From NCBI RefSeq assembly GCF_002812805.1, contig NZ_NMUM01000036.1:1-40507 (forward strand): a stretch of 40,507 nucleotides of DNA, in the 5' to 3' direction. The translations under genes and the position numbers were made by a program. Each line of letters opens with the position of its first letter. Position 1 is the stretch's first letter. The DNA is from Microbacterium lacus. Lineage in GTDB: Bacteria; Actinomycetota; Actinomycetes; Actinomycetales; Microbacteriaceae. The notes beneath the pieces are model-generated. The model had not been told where the DNA came from. It did not search any database and saw nothing but the letters and a program-made list of their open reading frames with translations. Below, in pieces: positions 1-8,711 of this stretch.

Positions 1-73
1 TGTCGCGCGTCAGAATGTTTGGCAGGGGTAGTTAGTTGCTGATGTAACGCCCCAGCTGAGAGGTCTGAATGTC

Positions 74-391
74 ATGAGTCGTCCACCGACGATCCCCGTG
101 GAGAAGAAGCTCCGCATCGTGTTGTCCGTGTTGCAGGGCGAGATCACGATCGCTGAAGCGGGCCGCCGTGAGAAGGTCTCGGAGCAGGCCATCGGGAACT
201 GGAAGCGCCAGTTCCTCGAGGGCGGCAGAGCCGGCATCGAGGCGGGTAAGTCCAAGCCCTCGACCCGCGAGCAGCAGCTCGAGGACGAGGTCGCCGAGCT
301 CACCCAGGCGCTGGGTGAGGCCGCGGTCGAGATCCGGGTCTGGAAGAAGAGCGCCGAGGGCCGCCTGGGCCCTTCGAGGACCTCGAGGTGA
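74..391 (+). CDS. IS3-family transposase OrfA (left copy)
   Basis: A 105-residue DNA-binding subunit of the IS3 transposase. Residues about 10-50 form a helix-turn-helix of the IS3 OrfA type (EKKLRIVLSVLQGE followed by TIAEAGRREKVSEQAIGNWK). Residues about 65-92 form a leucine-zipper-like coiled coil (REQQLEDEVAELTQALG). In this family OrfA binds the inverted repeats and is also made as an OrfAB fusion by -1 frameshifting. Here its stop overlaps the GTG start of orfB as GTGA at 388-391, so translational coupling is also possible. I see no convincing slippery heptamer before the overlap. Confidence 0.93.
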   Translation: MSRPPTIPVEKKLRIVLSVLQGEITIAEAGRREKVSEQAIGNWKRQFLEGGRAGIEAGKSKPSTREQQLEDEVAELTQALGEAAVEIRVWKKSAEGRLGPSRTSR

Positions 392-1338
392 TCCGCACCG
401 AGGCGGGCATGTCGACCGCGAGGTTCTGTCAGCTGATCGACATGCCCGAACGCACCTGGCGGCGCTGGCAGGCCAAGGCGAAGACTGACCGGCCGCCGAA
501 GGGCCCGTGGCCGCAGCCGGCGCGAGACGCGGCCCGGCCGCTGGTGGTCGCGCATGCGTTGAAGAAGCCGGAGTGGGGCCACCGGAAGATCTGGGCGATG
601 ACCCGCCATGACGGACACAAGGTGTCCCAGGCGACCGTGCTGCGGCTGCTGCGCGATGACGGGCTGATCCTGCCATCGGAGTACCAGAAGCAGCGTCGAG
701 AACTCGCGAAGAACCGCAAGGCCGCGTTCGCACGAAACCCGACCGGCCCGAACCAGGTATGGCAGTTGGACTTCAGCGAGTTCGAGACCACCCAGGGTGG
801 GATCTGGAGGATCGCCGGCTGCCGGGACTGGTACTCGAAGCTCGAGCACCCGTTTCACACCTCGCCGACCGCGAACCAGCACGACGCGATCGCCGCGATC
901 GAACTCGCCCTCGTCGACTACGTGACCCTGTTCGGCCACCCCCTCGTCGACCAATGTCAGGTCGACGACGAGACCGGCGAGCTGCTGCCGGTCGTCACGA
1001 TCGTCACAGACAACGGCGGTCCATTCCGATCGATGAACTTCGAGCTGTTCATCATGCGCCACCCCGAACTGCGACACGTCCGCACCAGGGTGAAGTCACC
1101 GGGGCAGAACGGATCACGCGAACGCGGCTTCGGGACGCTGAAGTACGAACGGCTGTTCCTCGACGACATCCCCGACGCGCTCACCCTCGTCGAACGCGCC
1201 GAGGACTACCGCATCGAGTACAACGAGACCCGCCCTCATGAGGCGATCGCTTGGAACCGGCCGATAGAGGTGCACATGGGCCTGGCCGACCCGACCATCC
1301 CCAACTTCGAAATCGAAGAATCCCTGCCAACTACTTGA
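388..1338 (+). CDS. IS3-family transposase OrfB, DDE catalytic subunit (left copy)
   Basis: A 316-residue integrase-core transposase that cuts and joins the IS ends. The N-terminal third contains the IS3 OrfB HTH_21-like region (RTWRRWQAKAKTDRPPKG, then GHRKIWAMTRHDGHKVS). The rve core shows the first catalytic Asp in WQLDFSEF, the second in VTDNGGPF and the Glu in GSRERGFGTLKYERL, with the usual NETRPHEAI motif near the C-terminus. The GTG start at 388 overlaps the orfA stop. The frame looks intact, so the element is probably able to transpose. Its stop codon at 1336-1338 is part of the right terminal repeat. Confidence 0.94.
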   Translation: MIRTEAGMSTARFCQLIDMPERTWRRWQAKAKTDRPPKGPWPQPARDAARPLVVAHALKKPEWGHRKIWAMTRHDGHKVSQATVLRLLRDDGLILPSEYQKQRRELAKNRKAAFARNPTGPNQVWQLDFSEFETTQGGIWRIAGCRDWYSKLEHPFHTSPTANQHDAIAAIELALVDYVTLFGHPLVDQCQVDDETGELLPVVTIVTDNGGPFRSMNFELFIMRHPELRHVRTRVKSPGQNGSRERGFGTLKYERLFLDDIPDALTLVERAEDYRIEYNETRPHEAIAWNRPIEVHMGLADPTIPNFEIEESLPTT

Positions 1339-2701
1339 CGCGGGACATTGCAGGGCTCGTGCTTGCAGGTGTGCTTGCGCCCTTGGGGAGGGTCGGTGCG
1401 CCGGAGGCTGGTGCTGACGATGGCCGGACGCTCGCGCTGCCGCGGGATCCGGTCGGGATGCCAGCCGGGAATCCGCCGAGGCGGGTGGGGACGCTCGCGA
1501 CCGACCGCGCCGCGTTCCCCCCAGCACGACGGGCGCCGGACCCGAGGGCTGAGCCGAGGGAGTCCGCGGCAACCCCACCGACGAAGGAGAACAGCCCGAA
1601 GATCGCGAACGGCGCGAACGCGACCAAAACAAGACCTATCAGCAGCGGCCAAGACTGCGGGTCCCAGATCGTCCGCACATCAGCGAGCCCATTGATGATC
1701 AATGTCACAAAACCGACCGTCAACGGACCCGTCAGCAGCAGCACGACGACAGCAGACACGTACCGGATCACCCACTGCGGCCCGATGCCGCGCACGGGAA
1801 AAATCATCCACGCGATCGGACCGACCGCGATGAGCGCAGCGAGGACGATGTTGCGGAAAGCGAACACCAGCATGAGCAGCAGCATCCCGACCATCAGGAG
1901 CCCGTGGATGATGACGGCAAAGAAGTAGTTCGCCTGCCCACCGGCCCACATCACCGACTGAAGCGTCGAGAACAACGCGATCGGTCCCTCCCGGTTCATC
2001 ACGTACCAGGTCATCTCATCGATCGTGTTCAACAGATGCCCCGTCAACCACAGGGTGAGCGGCACCGCGGGGATCGCGATGAACGAACGCACAATCGCGC
2101 CAACGAGTTGCTCCCGGTCGCCAGTGACCACGGCGGCGGTGACGGCCCAGATCATCGCGCCGAACACAATGATGAGAATCGCCCACTGCCAGAACGACCA
2201 CTCACCCACCGCCGCGGTCCACAGCAACGACGACGTGTCGAACTGCATGTTCAGCGCGACTACGTACATCATCCCCGTCGTCGCAATCGCCATGCCCCGC
2301 CCGAAGTTCTCGAACGACGCACACAACACATCGCCGAAACTGCATCCGTATGCCACCACGACCGGCTTGCCCCCGGCGCTCTGAATCGCCGCGGCATGAC
2401 CCTCATACGTCGTGCAGATGGTTGCTTTCGTTCCGTTCGTCACGACCTGGATAAAACATTGCTGCGCTTTGACGTCTGCGGGATTCGTCGGTGTGCATGC
2501 AATCTGTCCGTTCGCCTCTTCACAGTCCACCGGGTAGGCAGGCGAACTCCACGGTTCACCTTCGACCGCGGCGGCACGGACCACGGATGCCGCCGCCAGG
2601 TCGCCACGCAGCTCCGGCACTGCGGCGGCCGGTGCCAGTGTGCCGATCCCGAGTGCGACGCCGAGGAGCGCGCCTAGGGTGACGGCGCGGGGGAGGTCCA
2701 T
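1331..2701 (-). pseudogene. VirB6/TrbL-like conjugation membrane protein, C-terminus cut by IS
   Basis: Residues about 10-25 form a signal peptide. A Cys-containing extracytoplasmic segment follows, then about six hydrophobic helices in the middle (for example WAILIIVFGAMIWAVTAAVV and IIHGLLMVGMLLLMLVFAF) and a Ser/Pro/Gly-rich tail. This plan is typical of polytopic inner-membrane channel proteins of actinobacterial type IV secretion systems. The native sequence ends at 1348. The last residues (about MSRVK) and the TAG stop at 1331-1333 come from the IS end, so the natural C-terminus is missing. The ATG at 2701 overlaps the TAA stop of the preceding gene as TAATG, so the pair were co-translated. 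The membrane part is intact and some function cannot be excluded. The family assignment rests on topology and neighbours. Confidence 0.7.
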
Positions 2702-3000
2702 TAGAAGCCGAAGTCGAAGTTCACGAACCACTGGAACAGGCCGCTCGCTGCCCCCAAGACGGCGGCGGCGATGAAGATCCAGAGGATGTTCTCCCCGGCC
2801 CAAGTCCGCACCCGGTCAGACGCGATCCCGCGAAAGGCGAGGGCAGCGCCGGCGATGATCAGCATGATCAGGACCACCATCATCGCGCCCGCAAGAATGT
2901 AGGAGGCGATGACCTGGAATCCCTGGAAGAACGGGGCTGAGAAGTCGGGATTCACGTCGGGCACTTCGACGTCTAACGGGACCAACGTGGTGAGTGTCAT
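2701..3000 (-). CDS. Small two-helix membrane protein of the conjugation module
   Basis: A 99-residue protein with two hydrophobic helices, around residues 30-57 (GFQVIASYILAGAMMVVLIM) and 70-88 (ENILWIFIAAAVLGAASGLF), with a basic link (RGIASDRVRTWAG) between them. The size and two-helix layout recall pilin-like VirB2/TrbC components or small accessory channel proteins. I see no clear signal peptide cleavage site, so the pilin assignment is only a possibility. The start ATG is followed by MTLTTLVPLDVEV, and the stop overlaps the start of the TrbL-like gene by one base. It sits between an M23 peptidase and the channel protein, which supports a secretion role. Confidence 0.7.
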   Translation of the reverse strand: MTLTTLVPLDVEVPDVNPDFSAPFFQGFQVIASYILAGAMMVVLIMLIIAGAALAFRGIASDRVRTWAGENILWIFIAAAVLGAASGLFQWFVNFDFGF

Positions 3001-3034
3001 GATCGCTCCTTGCGTCGTGTGAGGTGGTGCGTGG

Positions 3035-3652
3035 TCAAGTCAGGGGGAGGCCTAGGGAGGCCATGAATGGGGCCGGATCGATGCGGGCGCCGTTCTGCCG
3101 CACCTCGAAGTGAAGATGGCAGCCGAAGGACAAACCCGTCTGCCCTTCCCCACCCACCCGCGTACCCGCGGTCACCTGCTGGCCCTCGGCCACGGTGATC
3201 GATCCGTCGGCGAGGTGCGCGTAGAGAGTGATGGTGCCGGCGCCGTGGTCGATCATCACGCTGTTGCCGAACTGTCCGAACCGCCTCGCGAGGGTCACCG
3301 TGCCGGGTCCTGCGGCGAAGATGTCCGCGCCGCAGCCTTGCGACATGTCGTACCCGAAGTGAGCGGCGGGGCAGTATGCGCATCCCTCAACCGGGTGCCA
3401 CCCATAGCCACGGCCCGTGGTGTGACTGCCTGCGTAGGGGTATCCCCATTCGCCGACAACTATCGGCGCGCCGTTCACGCTCTCGTTCGAAGCCGTGGAC
3501 GAGGACTGCGCCGCGACCGCCAGGGGCAGCACGATCACGGGCGCGAACACGGCAACCGCCAGGCACGCTAGCGCGCCGGCGAAGAGGCCGATCAGGCGGC
3601 GGCCGGTGCGTGTGCTGGTGACGGCGGCCACGACCGCGACAGGGGCTCCCAT
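3035..3652 (-). CDS. M23 metallopeptidase (conjugation-associated murein hydrolase)
   Basis: A 205-residue protein with a basic N-terminus and a hydrophobic segment at about 20-48, probably a signal anchor. The M23 (LytM) domain follows at about 85-195. The zinc ligands are visible: His98 and Asp102 in HFGYD, and His181 in HLHFEV; the catalytic histidines are His146 (YAHL) and His179. The enzyme should therefore be active and cut peptidoglycan cross-bridges outside the membrane. Such enzymes open the wall locally for conjugation channels in Gram-positive bacteria. It begins one base after the stop of the upstream gene, so the two are translationally linked. Cys91/Cys94 (CAYC) and Cys107 could form a disulfide. 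Confidence 0.88.
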   Translation of the reverse strand: MGAPVAVVAAVTSTRTGRRLIGLFAGALACLAVAVFAPVIVLPLAVAAQSSSTASNESVNGAPIVVGEWGYPYAGSHTTGRGYGWHPVEGCAYCPAAHFGYDMSQGCGADIFAAGPGTVTLARRFGQFGNSVMIDHGAGTITLYAHLADGSITVAEGQQVTAGTRVGGEGQTGLSFGCHLHFEVRQNGARIDPAPFMASLGLPLT

Positions 3653-3653
3653 G

Positions 3654-4394
3654 TCACGGCTCCATCGGCTCCGAGAAGAACCGCACGACTTTGCAATCCC
3701 CCGGCGTCTGCGTCGATCCCGGTGTTGGGACCGATTCCGGGCCGCAGAGCACCTGGACGCTCACTCGAACGGTCTCGTCGAAAGACGACTCTTCGTCCGC
3801 GCCGGCCATCGTGAACGTCAGCGTCACATTCGCCGTCCCGATCGCCATATCGCCGGATGGATCCTCGGGCGCGGGCATCAATGTCATCGCGCCGATCGTC
3901 TGCGCAACGACACGCCCGTCCTCGGCCGCGATCGAATCCCACTGCACCTCCGGCAACACCACGCCTTGACGCAACTCGAGCTGTGCCGCGCGGAGCGCAT
4001 CGACTCGATCTGATTCTGATGCGTAGCGAGTGTCGGGGGTGAACCAGGTGTCGAGGTACGTGAGCCACTCTTCACGGCTCGCGAGAGTTGTATCGAAGGT
4101 CGACGCGGCAGCCAGAGCGGCACGCGCGTACAGCTCCGTGTCGGTTGTGATTGGCTCCGCCACCCAACCGCGTTCCGTGACCTCGGTGTCGACCGCCGCG
4201 TCCTCGGATGGAGCATTGGGAGACGCCGTCACGCCGTCGGGTCCCTGTGATGGTCCCTCCGACCGGCTCGGGGCCGGATCGGCAGGTCGAGGCAGGATGG
4301 ACGCGACGATGATGGCGATGATCCCCGCGACCAGCACCGCGGCGCCGATCAACGCCCACATCCCCCCGCGTCCCTGCATTGTGGCTGCACTCAC
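3654..4394 (-). CDS. Single-pass membrane protein of the conjugation module
   Basis: A 246-residue protein with one N-terminal membrane helix (about 12-34), a low-complexity Pro/Ser/Asp-rich linker (about 35-75) and a soluble extracytoplasmic domain. The domain contains a helical part (YARAALAAASTFDTTLASRE, TYLDTWFTPDTRY) and a beta-rich C-terminus with two Cys. That topology resembles VirB8/TcpC-type assembly factors of type IV secretion, but I see no diagnostic motif, so the link is inference from topology and position. The chosen GTG start is preceded by GAAGGCGG at suitable distance; an internal ATG five codons later is an alternative. It is the first gene of the remaining conjugation operon. 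Confidence 0.7.
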   Translation of the reverse strand: MSAATMQGRGGMWALIGAAVLVAGIIAIIVASILPRPADPAPSRSEGPSQGPDGVTASPNAPSEDAAVDTEVTERGWVAEPITTDTELYARAALAAASTFDTTLASREEWLTYLDTWFTPDTRYASESDRVDALRAAQLELRQGVVLPEVQWDSIAAEDGRVVAQTIGAMTLMPAPEDPSGDMAIGTANVTLTFTMAGADEESSFDETVRVSVQVLCGPESVPTPGSTQTPGDCKVVRFFSEPMEP

Positions 4395-4772
4395 GGCAGC
4401 ACCGCCTTCGTTTGAATGGCAGCGACCTCGTACCCCCAGAGCACCCCAGCAGGTCGCAGTGGAGGAATACTAAGCAGACGGTGCACAGTTGCAAAAGGAA
4501 CGATTTGGTCACGGACCTGGGGCAAAGGGCGGCGGCGAGGGTATCGCCCACCGTCCGATCGGGAATGCGAAGCGCGACGACATGAGCCGCTCGGGGTGAG
4601 CTGGCTTGCGGTTGGCCGCGCCACCACAGCGTTCTCGGCCGCGCCGAATGCTTGATCTGGGAGCCATCTGCTTGAGCTCATGCGTGGATCGTATAGTGAT
4701 TCAGATGCGATGTGAAGCATTAATTTATTCAGGATGCTTCCGCTAGCACCGAAATCGCGGAACAATACGTTC
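4395..4772. promoter_or_regulatory. Divergent intergenic region between conjugation operon and regulator
   Basis: This 378-bp stretch separates the leftward conjugation genes from the rightward regulator and must hold both promoters. A TATAGT hexamer at 4692-4697 is a possible -10 for the regulator, but the only upstream TTGAGC (4672-4677) is 14 bases away, which is short. A and T runs are enriched around 4715-4735 compared with the neighbouring genes. An inverted repeat lies at 4714-4740 and is listed separately. I see no other gene here; the frames that cross the region lack family features. Confidence 0.45.
4714..4740. promoter_or_regulatory. Candidate operator: 7-bp inverted repeat GAAGCAT-N13-ATGCTTC
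   Basis: GAAGCAT at 4714-4720 and ATGCTTC at 4734-4740 form a perfect inverted repeat with a 13-base AT-rich spacer. The half-site centres are two helical turns apart, as expected for a dimeric winged-helix repressor. It lies just upstream of the regulator start chosen at 4773 and just downstream of a possible -10 at 4692, a usual place for autorepression. If translation began at 4734 the right arm would be coding, which is one reason to prefer 4773. Confidence 0.4.
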
Positions 4773-5090
4773 ATGCCAAAGCTCGTCAAGCCAGCCAACA
4801 GCGAACGCGCGGCTGCGGCAGTGACAATCCTCGGCAACTTGGGAAAAGCCAGTCTGATTGCCTACTTGCGACGAAACCCAAACGCGGGCCGCAAAGCCAT
4901 TTCCGAAGCAATCGAAGTGCCCGCGCCCACCCTGGTTCGATACCTCCGCGAACTCGAAGAAGCCGACGTTCTCATCGCGAATCCACCGAAATCGAACCGA
5001 AAGCAGGGGGAGTGGCCGGTGTATCGAGTCAACAACGTTGCCGTTACCGAGCTGTACCTCAAACTCGGCCAGGAACTGGGCGAGATATAG
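4773..5090 (+). CDS. Small winged-helix (ArsR-like) transcriptional regulator
   Basis: A 105-residue protein made almost entirely of one winged helix-turn-helix: helices around LIAYLRRNPNAGRKAISEAI, a recognition helix around VPAPTLVRYLRELEEADVLI, then a basic wing (PPKSNRKQGEWPVYRVN) and a C-terminal helix (TELYLKLGQEL) likely used for dimerisation. It resembles ArsR/MarR-type regulators but lacks Cys and His metal-binding clusters, so metal sensing is not indicated. The start at MPKLVK is preferred over an in-frame ATG 13 codons earlier because that segment is not conserved-looking and contains the operator repeat. Base composition is less GC-rich than the copper genes nearby. It is divergent from the conjugation genes and could control them. 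Confidence 0.75.
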   Translation: MPKLVKPANSERAAAAVTILGNLGKASLIAYLRRNPNAGRKAISEAIEVPAPTLVRYLRELEEADVLIANPPKSNRKQGEWPVYRVNNVAVTELYLKLGQELGEI

Positions 5091-5198
5091 CACGCGCGAC
5101 CCGCAGCCGGGTAGTTGGGCCTATGTTGACTTACAGCGGCAGTACGCCAGGTCGCTGATGCGTCAGCTTGTCGCTGATCGAACGCCGCACTGGTCAGC

Positions 5199-5216
5199 AG
5201 CCGCTCAGCTGCGGCT
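5199..5216. terminator. Possible terminator hairpin between convergent genes
   Basis: AGCCGC (5199-5204) and GCGGCT (5211-5216) pair perfectly around a six-base loop TCAGCT. It lies in the roughly 200-base gap between the ends of the rightward regulator and the leftward ATPase, where a bidirectional terminator is expected. There is no T-run on either side, so the call is weak. I see no gene in the rest of 5091-5289. Confidence 0.3.
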
Positions 5217-5289
5217 ACTTGCCCGTCGCATTACTCGTTGGGCCGCGACTCAAATGCCGGCAGGGCGGATCGAGGGCTACTTCGTGGTT

Positions 5290-7734
5290 TCATGATGGGT
5301 CGCCCTTGTGCGCTGGCGCTGGGCCCGGGTGGGTTGCCGCGGAAGGTTCGGCTGGGGTGGGGAGTCGGAGTCGCTTGAGCATGAGGGCGTTGACGGCGAC
5401 GATGACGCTGGAGCCGGACATGGTGATTGCCGCGATCTCGGGGGTGAGCATGATGCCCAGCGATGAGACGAAGACGCCGGCAGCGATCGGCAGTGCGAAG
5501 ACGTTGTAGCCGATCGCCCATCCGAGGTTCTGTCGCATTTTGCGGACCGTGCCCTTTCCGATGGTCAGCGCGATGGCGACGTCGAGCGGGTCCGAGCGCA
5601 TGAGTACGACGTCGGCGGTTTCGATAGCGACATCGGTGCCCGCGCCGATCGCGATGCCGAGGTCGGCTTGCGCGAGTGCGGGGGCGTCGTTGACGCCGTC
5701 GCCGACCATCGCGACCTTCCTGCCTGAGCTTTGAAGTTCAGCGATCTTGGCGGATTTGTCTTCCGGGAGGACTTCGGCGATCACCGTGTCGATGCCGAGG
5801 AGGGCGGCGATGCGTTTGGCGGTGGGTTCGTTGTCACCGGTGAGCATCACTACTTCGATCCCGGAGTCATGGAGCGCGGTGATCGCAGCGGCGGCGGTCT
5901 GCCGTGGGGCATCGGCCAGGGCGATCACCCCTGCGGCTTCCCCGTCGACCGCGAACGCGATGGCGGTTCGGCCAGAGGCGGCGAGCTCGCTCTGCGCGGC
6001 AGCGATGGAGCGGATGTTGATTCCTTCGTCCGCCATCAGTCGAGGGTTACCCATCACCACGCGGCGCCCATCGACGGTCGCGATGGCTCCGAGCCCGGTG
6101 ATATTCCGGAACGAACTAGCGGTGCGGCGAGGGATGTTGCGGGCGTCCGCGTACGCGACGATTGCCTTGGCCAGCGGGTGCTCGGACTCGCGTTCCGCGG
6201 CGGCGGCGAGGGAGAGCAGTTCGATGTCGTTCATCCCGATCGGCATGTAGTCGGTCACTTCCGGTTCACCCCGGGTCAGGGTGCCGGTCTTGTCCAACAC
6301 AACGGTGTCGATGTGCGCCGCGGACTCGAGGGCGCCCGCGTTCTTGAACAGCACCCCGCGTTTGGCGCCGAGGCCGGTGCCGACCATGATCGCGGTCGGG
6401 GTGGCCAGGCCCAGCGCGTCGGGGCAGGTGATCACCACCACGGTGATCGCGAAGAGAATCGCTGTCGGCACCGACGCGCCGATAAGCCACCAGACGAGGA
6501 AGGTCACAGTGCCGCCGATCAGTGCGACCAGGACTAGCCAGAACGCGGCCCGGTCCGCGAGACGCTGCCCGGGGGCTTTGGAGTTCTGAGCTTCTTGCAC
6601 GAGAGCGACGATCTGGGCCAGCGCAGTATCGGCGCCGATCTTGGTGGCCCTAATCCGGATTGTGCCGGTCGTGTTCACGGTCGCGCCGATCACCGGTGAG
6701 CCGGGGGCTTTGACGACGGGAAGGCTTTCGCCGGTGACCATGGATTCGTCGATCTCCGACTCGCCGTCCTCGACGGTGCCGTCGGTGGGGACTTTCGCCC
6801 CGGGTCGCACGAGCATCAGGTCGCCCGGCATGACCTCGGAGGTGGGCACCTCGATCTCTTCGCCGTCGCGGAGCACGACCGCGCGGGCGGGGGCGAGCTC
6901 GAGGAGCGTGCGGACGGCGTCGTTCGCTCCGCCGCGGGCGCGCATCTCCACCCAGTGGCCGAGCAGTACGAAGCTAGCCAGCACCGTCGCGGCCTCGTAG
7001 AATACCTCGCCGCCACCGGTGAGGGTGACCACGACGCTGTAGAGCCATCCGGTGCCGACACCGACGGCGACCAGCACCATCATGTCGAGGGTCCGGGCGC
7101 GCAGGGCCCGCCAGGCGCCGTCGAAGAAGATCCACGCGGAGTAGAAGATCACCGGCAGGGACAGGATCAGGGAGAACCAGTCATCGCGCAGCCCGAACGG
7201 CGAGGGGACGGTGAAGCCCAGCACCTCCCGGCCGATCGGGGACCACAGGATGATCGGCACCGACAGTACCGCTGCGACGATGAACCGGTTCCGCATGTCG
7301 CGGATCATCGCGGCCATCGACATCCCTGCGTGGCTGCCGCCGTGCCCCATGACGTCCTGGCTCGTATGAGCGATCGTTTCGTGTTTGGCGCGCGCGTGAG
7401 GGTCCGGGGCAGCGGATGCCGCGGCCGTGTCGACGTTGGTGTGGCTCGCATGGTGGCCGGCGTACGGATCGGCCGAGTTGTCTGCAGGGTCGCAGATGTG
7501 TTCGGGGACTGATTGTCCGGCGCAGTGGTAGCCGCACTCGATGATCCACTGACGCAGCTGCGCCTGTGAGGTGCGTTGCGGGTCGTAAGAGACGTTCGCG
7601 GTCTGCGCGATCGGGTTCGCGTCGACCGCGGTAACCCCGGGCTGGCGGAGCAGGGTCGATTCGACGATGGACTTCGAGGATGCCCAGGAGAGGCCCTCGA
7701 CTTCCATTACGACGGTGCGGGTCGTTTCGTTCAT
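5290..7734 (-). CDS. P1B-type metal ATPase with CPD motif (block A copy)
   Basis: An 814-residue membrane pump of the P1B family. An HMA-like fold at the N-terminus has lost its CxxC (GLSWASS at 14-20) but is followed by Cys67, Cys71 and Cys81 in [17 protein letters not shown] and then a His/Met-rich linker. Eight helices are expected. The actuator TGES, the phosphorylation motif DKTGTLT, the nucleotide-site HPLAKAI and the hinge [10 protein letters not shown] are all intact. The membrane metal motif is Cys437-Pro-Asp439 instead of CPC, while helix 7 keeps YN and helix 8 keeps MSGSS, as in Cu(I) pumps. I infer export of Cu(I), Ag(I) or a related ion; specificity is uncertain because of the Asp. 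A close paralogue lies at 21434-24034. Confidence 0.9.
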   Translation of the reverse strand: MNETTRTVVMEVEGLSWASSKSIVESTLLRQPGVTAVDANPIAQTANVSYDPQRTSQAQLRQWIIECGYHCAGQSVPEHICDPADNSADPYAGHHASHTNVDTAAASAAPDPHARAKHETIAHTSQDVMGHGGSHAGMSMAAMIRDMRNRFIVAAVLSVPIILWSPIGREVLGFTVPSPFGLRDDWFSLILSLPVIFYSAWIFFDGAWRALRARTLDMMVLVAVGVGTGWLYSVVVTLTGGGEVFYEAATVLASFVLLGHWVEMRARGGANDAVRTLLELAPARAVVLRDGEEIEVPTSEVMPGDLMLVRPGAKVPTDGTVEDGESEIDESMVTGESLPVVKAPGSPVIGATVNTTGTIRIRATKIGADTALAQIVALVQEAQNSKAPGQRLADRAAFWLVLVALIGGTVTFLVWWLIGASVPTAILFAITVVVITCPDALGLATPTAIMVGTGLGAKRGVLFKNAGALESAAHIDTVVLDKTGTLTRGEPEVTDYMPIGMNDIELLSLAAAAERESEHPLAKAIVAYADARNIPRRTASSFRNITGLGAIATVDGRRVVMGNPRLMADEGINIRSIAAAQSELAASGRTAIAFAVDGEAAGVIALADAPRQTAAAAITALHDSGIEVVMLTGDNEPTAKRIAALLGIDTVIAEVLPEDKSAKIAELQSSGRKVAMVGDGVNDAPALAQADLGIAIGAGTDVAIETADVVLMRSDPLDVAIALTIGKGTVRKMRQNLGWAIGYNVFALPIAAGVFVSSLGIMLTPEIAAITMSGSSVIVAVNALMLKRLRLPTPAEPSAATHPGPAPAHKGDPS

Positions 7735-7771
7735 TGCGTTTCTCTAAATCGGCGGGCTCGCTGCGGAAAGA

Positions 7772-8656
7772 TCACGAGGTCGGCTCCGTCACCAGGACGG
7801 TCCGCCAGGTGTTGCCGGCGTCGGTCGTGATCCGTACGCCGCTATCGTCGGCGATTGCTGCGGTCCCGTCCGGGCTGACGGAGATGGCAGCTGGTATCCC
7901 GGTGGCGTGTCCAGCGGTCTTCCATACCGCTCCTGGCTTCGTGGTCCCGGTCCAGATGGTGCCGTCCGCGCCGGCCCCGATGATTCCTTCCTCCTGGGTG
8001 GGGTCCGCGGCGATGACGACAAGCATCGGGGCGTTGCCAACGGGAGCGAAACTGCTCCCGGCGTCGCGGCTGACCATCAGGCCCTCGGGTGTGGTGGCGG
8101 TCACGACATCGGGGTTGGTCGGATCGATGCTGATATCGCGGGCAGTCAGCGCGGCGACATCGGCCCAGGTCTGCCCGCCGTCGACGCTCGCCGCCAGGGC
8201 GGCGCGGTCGGAGGGGAGCCCGAGCAGGAAATCGGGTGCGGCGGGAGTGGTGGCGAGCATGTGGAAGTCCGTGACCCCTGCGAGGGACACCTGCTCCCAC
8301 CCTGTCTCGGTGTGCCGGACGAGGCCGATATTCGGCGGAACGAACGAATCTTCTTGGTTGTCAGGGGCGGGGTGGCCGGACGCGAGAATGCTCTCCCCTT
8401 GGACGGTCAGGCCCATCGCATCGAACACAGTGTCCCCGACCAGGGACACCTCATCGGTGGTGAGGTCGATGCGGTACGCGCCGGTGTGTGCGCCGACCAG
8501 CACGGCTCCGTCGGGCGCGAACGCGACGTCGTGAATATGAGCGACGGGCGGAGCGGAGGAAGGTTCATCGCTGCCGGCGGTCGTGCAGGCCGTGGCGGTG
8601 ACTGTCAGCACGCCAGCGAGGACGGTGGCAGTGAGGGTGCGTGTGCGCGTGTTCAT
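7772..8656 (-). CDS. Asp-box beta-propeller lipoprotein (F510_1955-like), block A
   Basis: A 294-residue exported protein with an N-terminal signal peptide ending in ATAC, a plausible lipobox. The mature part carries several Asp-box motifs (SVDGGQTWAD, SRDAGSSFAP, TTDAGNTWRT), which mark a sialidase-like or BNR beta-propeller. It begins with AHIHDVAFAPDG, close to [11 protein letters not shown] in the block B paralogue. Such proteins occur beside DUF305 genes in actinobacterial copper clusters; glycosidase activity is not shown, and a metal- or ligand-binding propeller anchored outside the membrane is at least as likely. Start chosen at MNTRTRT, which gives a proper signal peptide; upstream codons are non-native. 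It follows DUF305 by 55 bases. Confidence 0.82.
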   Translation of the reverse strand: MNTRTRTLTATVLAGVLTVTATACTTAGSDEPSSAPPVAHIHDVAFAPDGAVLVGAHTGAYRIDLTTDEVSLVGDTVFDAMGLTVQGESILASGHPAPDNQEDSFVPPNIGLVRHTETGWEQVSLAGVTDFHMLATTPAAPDFLLGLPSDRAALAASVDGGQTWADVAALTARDISIDPTNPDVVTATTPEGLMVSRDAGSSFAPVGNAPMLVVIAADPTQEEGIIGAGADGTIWTGTTKPGAVWKTAGHATGIPAAISVSPDGTAAIADDSGVRITTDAGNTWRTVLVTEPTS

Positions 8657-8711
8657 AGTGGCGGGCTCCACGGGCGAGGGCCAGCCGGCGGGTGCGGCCG
8701 ACCCCTGCCTG

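Larger units (their letters stand above)
1..1347 (+). mobile_element. IS3-family insertion sequence, left copy
   Basis: A complete 1347-bp element. The left end TGTCGCGCGTCA (1-12) and the reverse complement of the right end, TGTCCCGCGTCA (1336-1347), match at 11 of 12 positions. It holds two overlapping frames, orfA and orfB, in the -1 arrangement typical of IS3 elements. The orfB stop codon lies inside the right inverted repeat. The element is mirrored at 39161-40507, and all predicted proteins of the two copies are identical, which points to recent duplication. Target duplications cannot be judged because the outer flanks are outside the window. The inner end lies inside a conjugation gene. 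Confidence 0.95.

Noticed and set aside
3437..3447. Palindrome GGGGTATCCCC, similar to a copper operator half
   Set aside because: It lies inside the coding region of the M23 peptidase with no promoter near it; likely chance.
4391..4837. A 148-residue minus-strand frame across the divergent intergenic region
   Set aside because: No family features, and it overlaps the probable promoters and the start of the regulator.
5290..7734. CPD in the ATPase as a sign of pseudogene decay
   Set aside because: The same CPD and the same N-terminal Cys motif occur in the diverged copy at 21434-24034, and all catalytic motifs are intact.
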